Positions 60,205 through 64,000 of a stretch of 64,000 nt of DNA are shown in pieces. This stretch comes from Armatimonas rosea (GTDB lineage: Bacteria; Armatimonadota; Armatimonadia; Armatimonadales; Armatimonadaceae). The position numbers were made by a program, and so were the translations under genes. Under the pieces are notes generated by a model that ran no database searches, was not told the origin of the DNA, and was given only the letters and a program-made list of their open reading frames with translations. How positions within the stretch are numbered: the stretch's first letter is position 1; each line of letters opens with the position of its first letter. Location: assembly GCF_014202505.1 (NCBI RefSeq), contig NZ_JACHGW010000005.1:248001-312000 (forward strand), in the 5' to 3' direction.

Positions 60205-60592
60205 CGTCGCTCTCCTTCCGTGCCGCCGCGATCAGCGCCTCCAGTGCCTCTAGCTCCGTCGGACTGACCGTGGTTTCGTCGTCGTTGAGCAGGGTCGCCA
60301 TGAGCTCACGGGGCGAGCCGCCAAAGAATGTCCCGAGGAGCCCACGCAGAGCGCTCCGTGCCGCGGTTTTCGGGGAGCGGGTCGGGGCATAGATATACTG
60401 CCGCCCCGCCTCCCGGTGGCTGAGATGTCCTTTTTCCTCCAGAATCGAGAGCAGCTTACGGACGCTGTTGTAGCTGGGGCCAGTGCCGTCTGGGGCCGAG
60501 AGCGCTGCATGGATCTCCGCGACACTCGCCTCGCCTCGGGCATAGAGAATGTCCATGAGCTGTCGCTCACGTCGTGAGAAGTCACCGTTCAT
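60185..60592 (-). CDS. BlaI/MecI/CopY-family transcriptional repressor
   Basis: 135 residues from the ATG at 60592. SRRERQLMDILYARGEASVA and YNSVRKLLSILEEKGHLSHR form the winged helix, the C-terminal helices the dimer and cleavage region. It should repress its own operon through the paired palindromes just upstream. An ATG six codons earlier (60610) would lie inside the proximal operator, so 60592 is preferred. Confidence 0.92.
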   Translation of the reverse strand: MNGDFSRRERQLMDILYARGEASVAEIHAALSAPDGTGPSYNSVRKLLSILEEKGHLSHREAGRQYIYAPTRSPKTAARSALRGLLGTFFGGSPRELMATLLNDDETTVSPTELEALEALIAAARKESDDAPSSH

Positions 60593-60653
60593 TTGCGAAT
60601 ATTTTCGCACATTGGGGATGTTGTGTCAAGGCGTATTGCGAATATTTTCGCAA
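60593..60653 (-). promoter_or_regulatory. Paired BlaI-type operators around a leaderless promoter
   Basis: The palindrome TTGCGAATATTTTCGCAA occurs at 60636-60653, and a copy with one change at 60593-60610. Their centres are 43 bp apart, about four helical turns. Between them on the minus strand are TTGACA and, 17 bp further, GAAAAT, which overlaps the proximal operator and ends 8 nt before the ATG. Binding would block polymerase directly. Confidence 0.75.
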
Positions 60654-60680
60654 TTAATTCTTGTGTGGGTGGGTGCGGGC

Positions 60681-60800
60681 AATAAATTACCCGGCACAGG
60701 AAAAGGAGCGTCCCGAGGACGCGCAGAACACAAGCGCTCCCCGCGCCCCCGGGGCGCTCCCTCCCTTGTGCCGGGGATTTCCAATCCCCGCACAATCCCT
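60681..60800. repeat. Intergenic palindromic repeat family, copy C (inverted)
   Basis: Same blocks as copies A and B in the opposite orientation, from AATAAATTACCCGGCACAGG through GGAGCGTCCCGAGGACGCG and GCGCCCCCGGGGCGCTCC to GGGGATTTCCAATCCCC. Confidence 0.75.
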
Positions 60801-60802
60801 GG

Positions 60803-61420
60803 CTATTGCCGCGTGGAGTAGATCTCTAGCACACGCTGAAAGACTGCGTCGGAGTGGAGCCAGGCCACATAGCGCGTGTAGCCCGCACTTCGCTTGTCCC
60901 AGAAGCTATTTCCGCCGTCGTTTTCATGGAGCGTGAGCAGGTTCGCACAAGCGGCAGCTGTGTCCTGCAAGAGAATATTAAGGCGCTCCGGCAGGTCATC
61001 AAGCAGGCTTCCCAGCCCACAGACTCGGTCGGCGGTGTCCCACTGCGCCTCTTCGGCAAACGAGGCAACCACGGCATCGAGGTAGCTCTGGAATGCCTCG
61101 CGGCGCGGCATGGGCCAGTGTTGCCAGCCATCCTGCGCCACTTTCTGGTAGATCAGCTCCGTGCACAAGACGCTCGTTTCATCGTGGGTGAGCTCGACCA
61201 GGCGGGGGAGAAAGTAGGCGAAGCTGTCTTCCGTAATCGTATTAAAGACCCCAAAATGGTAGTCTGAGAGGTCTTCGTCGGTGAGGGCACGCAGGGGCTT
61301 GGTGAGGAGCGGAGCGGTGTCGAGTTGCTTGAGGGGGCTATGAGGAATCACCGTCGGCCGTGGCGCATCGGCGAAGGCGGTGTAGAGCGCCTCAAGGGCA
61401 GCGGAAACGGCGGCTGTCAT
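60803..61420 (-). CDS. Hypothetical protein, DUF6714-like
   Basis: 205 residues from the ATG at 61420, which has TATAGT 9 nt upstream. FGVFNTITEDSFAYFLPRLVEL is reminiscent of DUF6714 proteins of unknown function. The rest is helical (LNILLQDTAAACANLLTLHEN). It is divergent from the DUF4926 remnant. There is no signal peptide. An ATG 22 codons upstream is unlikely because it lies in the promoter. Confidence 0.55.
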   Translation of the reverse strand: MTAAVSAALEALYTAFADAPRPTVIPHSPLKQLDTAPLLTKPLRALTDEDLSDYHFGVFNTITEDSFAYFLPRLVELTHDETSVLCTELIYQKVAQDGWQHWPMPRREAFQSYLDAVVASFAEEAQWDTADRVCGLGSLLDDLPERLNILLQDTAAACANLLTLHENDGGNSFWDKRSAGYTRYVAWLHSDAVFQRVLEIYSTRQ

Positions 61421-61476
61421 CTCGCCAAAACTATACCGCCTTTGAGGCAGGCGCCGTATTATTTGGGATAACTGAG

Positions 61477-61690
61477 ATGGATACACTCAAACTTTTCGAT
61501 GTGGTTGCGCTTTTGAAGGATCGGCCTGAAGAGGGGCTTGTGCGTGGGCAGGTCGGGGCCATTGTGGACGAAGATGCACCTGGTATCTTCGATGTGGAGT
61601 TTTCGGACACAGGGGAAAACCTACGCAATGGCGATTGTTCCTGCGGCTGAGCTAATGCGGCTTTGTCATCAGCTTGCTCATGCGGCATAG
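61477..61690 (+). pseudogene. DUF4926 protein broken by a one-base insertion
   Basis: MDTLKLFDVVALLKDRPEEG and LVRGQVGAIVDEDAP are typical of DUF4926, small proteins often found beside toxin or immunity genes. After VEFSDT the frame is lost in a GGGG run (61609-61613 area). With three Gs the frame would continue GKTYAMAIVPAAELMRL and end at the TAG at 61690, giving 70 residues. The 214-nt region is one base longer than a multiple of three. Confidence 0.78.
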
Positions 61691-61697
61691 ATGGTTT

Positions 61698-62282
61698 ATG
61701 GATAGAGAAACGATTGAATCTGTTTTGGCAGCGGCACAAAGCTATGTGGCCTCGCTAGATGACGATGAAATGGGCTATGAGGAAATTGAGGCCGAAACTC
61801 AGCTCATTGATGCATTTGGGATTCAGGAAATAGGGAATGACGCTCATCGCTGTGTCACATGGCTCTGCGTGCTTGCTTCGCAGAAAGTGCTCTACGGTTG
61901 GGCAGCTCTGGAGTGTGAGGGCGATCTTCCCAGTCAAACGATTGAGGCTGTCTCCAAATGGGTTCAGGGAAAAGTCCAGCCCGCCGATTGGGAACCGCTA
62001 TGTAATCCCGCTGAAGCCCGTCGCAACGGACGAGTTATCGTGGACTGCGATGCCTGCCGCGCGGAGCCTATCGCGAGTGCCGCTGCTCATACCGCTCGAT
62101 TTGCGATAACTGCTTCTCCCGAAGATGCAGTTCAGGTGCTCAGTGATGTTTTTACGGCGATTAGTGAGGGAGTGTACTGGTCTGAGCGAGACCCGATGGA
62201 CTTTCAAAAGTGGGTTGGGATGGTTGCCATACCTGCCGCTCTTGAACTTCGGCACCTCTCCGAAGCAGAGCTGTATTCGTAG
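61698..62282 (+). CDS. Hypothetical protein, possibly Imm5-like
   Basis: 194 residues from the ATG at 61698, 7 bp after the DUF4926 stop. Helical and acidic at the N-terminus, with DAHRCVTWLCVLASQKVLYG, LPSQTIEAVSKWVQGKV and IASAAAHTARFAI. This pattern loosely recalls the Imm5 family of immunity proteins, but I am not certain. The pairing with a DUF4926 gene supports a polymorphic-toxin immunity context. No toxin is nearby. Confidence 0.45.
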   Translation: MDRETIESVLAAAQSYVASLDDDEMGYEEIEAETQLIDAFGIQEIGNDAHRCVTWLCVLASQKVLYGWAALECEGDLPSQTIEAVSKWVQGKVQPADWEPLCNPAEARRNGRVIVDCDACRAEPIASAAAHTARFAITASPEDAVQVLSDVFTAISEGVYWSERDPMDFQKWVGMVAIPAALELRHLSEAELYS

Positions 62283-62299
62283 GCGACGAAGCCTATTCG

Positions 62300-62360
62300 C
62301 CGCGCCCACGGGGCGCTCTCTCCCTTGTGCCGGGGCTTTCCAATCCCCGCGCACAGCCCC
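62300..62360. repeat. Intergenic palindromic repeat family, copy D (half copy)
   Basis: Only one arm is present: CGCGCCCACGGGGCGCTC, then CTCCCTTGTGCCGGGG and CTTTCCAATCCCCGCGCAC, in the orientation of copy C. The region from 62361 to 62485 shows a short direct repeat (AAAGATTCTT twice near 62382) and a TATGAT at ~62432, which may be the promoter of the next gene. Confidence 0.6.
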
Positions 62361-62485
62361 ATCGACTGCCGCCGCCGCGCTAAAGATTCTTAAAGATTCT
62401 TCGGGGGCACTCATAACTATTCGGGAGATGAGGTATGATTTGAGCCAAATAAGCACCACTAGAGCTCTTGGACGTACCTTCGCAC

Positions 62486-64000
62486 ATGAACACCCGACGA
62501 CAATTCCTGTCCCTAACTGCTCTCTCCCTTCTCTCCGCCGGTTGTGGCGGGGGCGGCTCGTTGGTTCCTGAGGCCTCCACCGGCCGTGCGACCATCCAGA
62601 TCCTCTGGCCGGCTCGGGGCACGACACGGCTGATCCCCCTCCTGGCGCTGAGTATCCTGGTGGTAATCCAGCGTCCCGATGGCTCTGAGCTAGAGCGGCG
62701 TGTTCTGGACCGACCCGCCGTGGGAGACATCTCCACCACGACCTTCACGGCCCTCCCCAGTGGGACGCTCAATGTCGTGGCGACTGCCTTTCCCGAGCAG
62801 GGAGGGCTTGGGATCGCGCAGGCACGGGGGACGGCTGAGGCGGTCATTCGGACGAACACGACGACACCTCTGACACTCACGATGGGGACGACGATCACCC
62901 GGCTTGAGGTGATTCCCTCGCAGCTGATCCAGAACGAGACCGTGTTTCTGCGTGTCACGCCACGGGATGCGAGTGGCAATGTCGTGCTCACACCGCCGGA
63001 CCGCCTGACCTTCACGTTCGAAGAGGGGGGGAGTACCGTGCAGTGGGACGCCGCGACAGGGCTGCTGACCCCGCAGAGTGTGACGACTGTCCGGGTCCGT
63101 GCGACCGAGGGAGAGTCCGGGGTCTCGGCGTCCCAGACCTGGAGTGTCCTCCCTTTGGTCGAGGGCCTTCAGACCTGGCAGATTCCTCACCTGGACCTTG
63201 CCTACGATCCGGGGCGCTACCTGCTCTGGCTGAGTGTCGCGGCCGACGGCGGCTCACGACCCAACTCCTTGGTCGCCGTTCACCCCGACACAGGCCAGGT
63301 GGTTCGCTCGATCACGCTCCCTTTCTCGCCCTTTCTGCTCTCGCTGAGCTCCGATGGCGAGACGATGCAAGTGGGGCAGCGCGACCGTACCCGTGTCTGG
63401 GCAGTGAACTTGACCACGGAGATCGTCAGCGCCACCGCGCTCACCCCGAGCCAGGCACACTACAACTTCACGGCACTCCCCGGGAGCCCCAGCAGCCTCA
63501 TTAGCCTCGCCACGACCAAGGCCCTCACGGTCTACGACAGCGGGACGGCACGCACGGCCGCGGGGCAGGGCGAGCTCTCCCAGCCTCTGGCGACCGCCGA
63601 TGGGAAGGCGGTCTTTGTGGGGATCGGGGGGGAGCTGCGACGCTATGCCGTGGCGGCGGGGGGGCTCACCCAGACCCATAGCATTACCTCGTCTGCCGTG
63701 CCCAACTACTTCCCCTACTCCACCACTCCGACCTTGCTGTTTACCAACGCGCTGGAGCTGCGGAGCCCCAGCACGCTGGAGGTTGTCCGCACCCTGGAGA
63801 GCCCCTTCTCGGGTGCGTTCACGGTCTACCCCGCCTATATTCTGGGCCACACGGTCGCGCCCGAGCGTGACCGAAACTATATCCTGTTTTGGACGGAGGG
63901 GGACTACCTGCACTTGCTTCGGTATGAGACCAGTACGGGCAACTTCCTCGGGGGCTACCGCCTGCCCACACCGAGTGTCGGAGGGGGCTTTGCCTACCTC
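62486..64000 (+). CDS. Lipoprotein with Ig-like and beta-propeller-like regions (partial)
   Basis: 505 codons are visible from the ATG at 62486 to the window end without a stop. The start MNTRRQFLSLTALSLLSAGC is a signal peptide with lipobox, followed by a Gly-rich tether. The first ~230 residues look like Ig/Big domains (TRLEVIPSQLIQNETVFLRV and SGVSASQTWSV). The rest contains repeated short blades (SLVAVHPDTGQVVRSITLPF and LLSLSSDGETMQVG) like a beta-propeller. It would be a surface or periplasmic protein. The C-terminus is outside the window. Confidence 0.82.
   Translation, partial: MNTRRQFLSLTALSLLSAGCGGGGSLVPEASTGRATIQILWPARGTTRLIPLLALSILVVIQRPDGSELERRVLDRPAVGDISTTTFTALPSGTLNVVATAFPEQGGLGIAQARGTAEAVIRTNTTTPLTLTMGTTITRLEVIPSQLIQNETVFLRVTPRDASGNVVLTPPDRLTFTFEEGGSTVQWDAATGLLTPQSVTTVRVRATEGESGVSASQTWSVLPLVEGLQTWQIPHLDLAYDPGRYLLWLSVAADGGSRPNSLVAVHPDTGQVVRSITLPFSPFLLSLSSDGETMQVGQRDRTRVWAVNLTTEIVSATALTPSQAHYNFTALPGSPSSLISLATTKALTVYDSGTARTAAGQGELSQPLATADGKAVFVGIGGELRRYAVAAGGLTQTHSITSSAVPNYFPYSTTPTLLFTNALELRSPSTLEVVRTLESPFSGAFTVYPAYILGHTVAPERDRNYILFWTEGDYLHLLRYETSTGNFLGGYRLPTPSVGGGFAYL

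Noticed and set aside
1-64000. CRISPR array, tRNA, rRNA, phage genes or riboswitch
   Set aside because: No regularly spaced repeats, conserved tRNA/rRNA stretches, phage structural genes or known riboswitch cores were seen by eye. Absence is not proven without a covariance-model search.

Overview
The window looks like part of a chromosome from a GC-rich, free-living member of the Armatimonadota. The main pointer is the prepilin at 3779-4543: its N-terminal [18 protein letters not shown] helix is followed by an [12 protein letters not shown] stretch and an H-X9-DG motif, a combination I associate with that phylum. Supporting signs are an Lpt-type outer-membrane export locus, a PEP-CTERM protein, many secreted glycan-active enzymes and lipoproteins, a BlaI/M56 pair, and many SMP-30, DUF1684, DUF4139 and redoxin proteins. 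No rRNA or tRNA was found, so the assignment is inference.

Layout. 1-10.7 kb: a partial LamG protein, a GH127 glycosidase diverging from a DUF1684 protein, a prepilin, a GAF-PAS-PAS-GGDEF-HD-GYP signalling protein, a serine hydrolase and a SUKH-like protein. 10.7-13.9 kb: a secreted prolyl oligopeptidase with a ~370-residue extra N-terminal region. 14.0-20.2 kb: an AT-rich exopolysaccharide island (Wzy-like polymerase, sugar-1-phosphate transferase, Wzz/BY-kinase copolymerase). The copolymerase gene is split by a ~1.03-kb IS5-like element whose target duplication can be read exactly; an IS3-like remnant sits at the island's other edge. 20.3-24.1 kb: a TIM-barrel protein, L-asparaginase, an AlkD-like repair protein and a secreted esterase. 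24.3-29.6 kb: a dipeptide-type ABC transporter operon with an ATPase/DUF4276 gene pair lodged between the binding protein and the permeases. 29.6-36.3 kb: glycosidase, TPR-redoxin, DUF4139 and SMP-30 proteins. 36.4-46.5 kb: one long run of overlapping genes, MazE-like antitoxin, Doc toxin, nadC, birA, RsmJ-like methyltransferase, LptC-, LptA-, LptB- and LptF/G-like proteins, DUF3084, YqgF-like, sialate acetylesterase, DUF1311. 46.5-54.7 kb: a cyclase-NB-ARC-TPR regulator, a PEP-CTERM protein, a toxin-antitoxin pair with a frameshifted toxin, a UvrD helicase and a GT-C membrane protein. 54.7-64 kb: a lipoprotein, a molybdopterin-pentapeptide fusion, an interrupted carboxypeptidase-regulatory protein behind blaI-M56, small broken genes and a partial lipoprotein.

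Two general features stand out. Many start codons lie 5-9 nt (usually 6) after a TAnnnT -10 hexamer, so many genes are probably transcribed as leaderless mRNAs; genes inside operons instead overlap by ATGA, GTGA or TGATG. The intergenic spaces hold at least three families of palindromic repeats. Several genes are broken by a single event (IS insertion, one-base indels, an in-frame TAG), so this is a chromosome with active small-scale decay.
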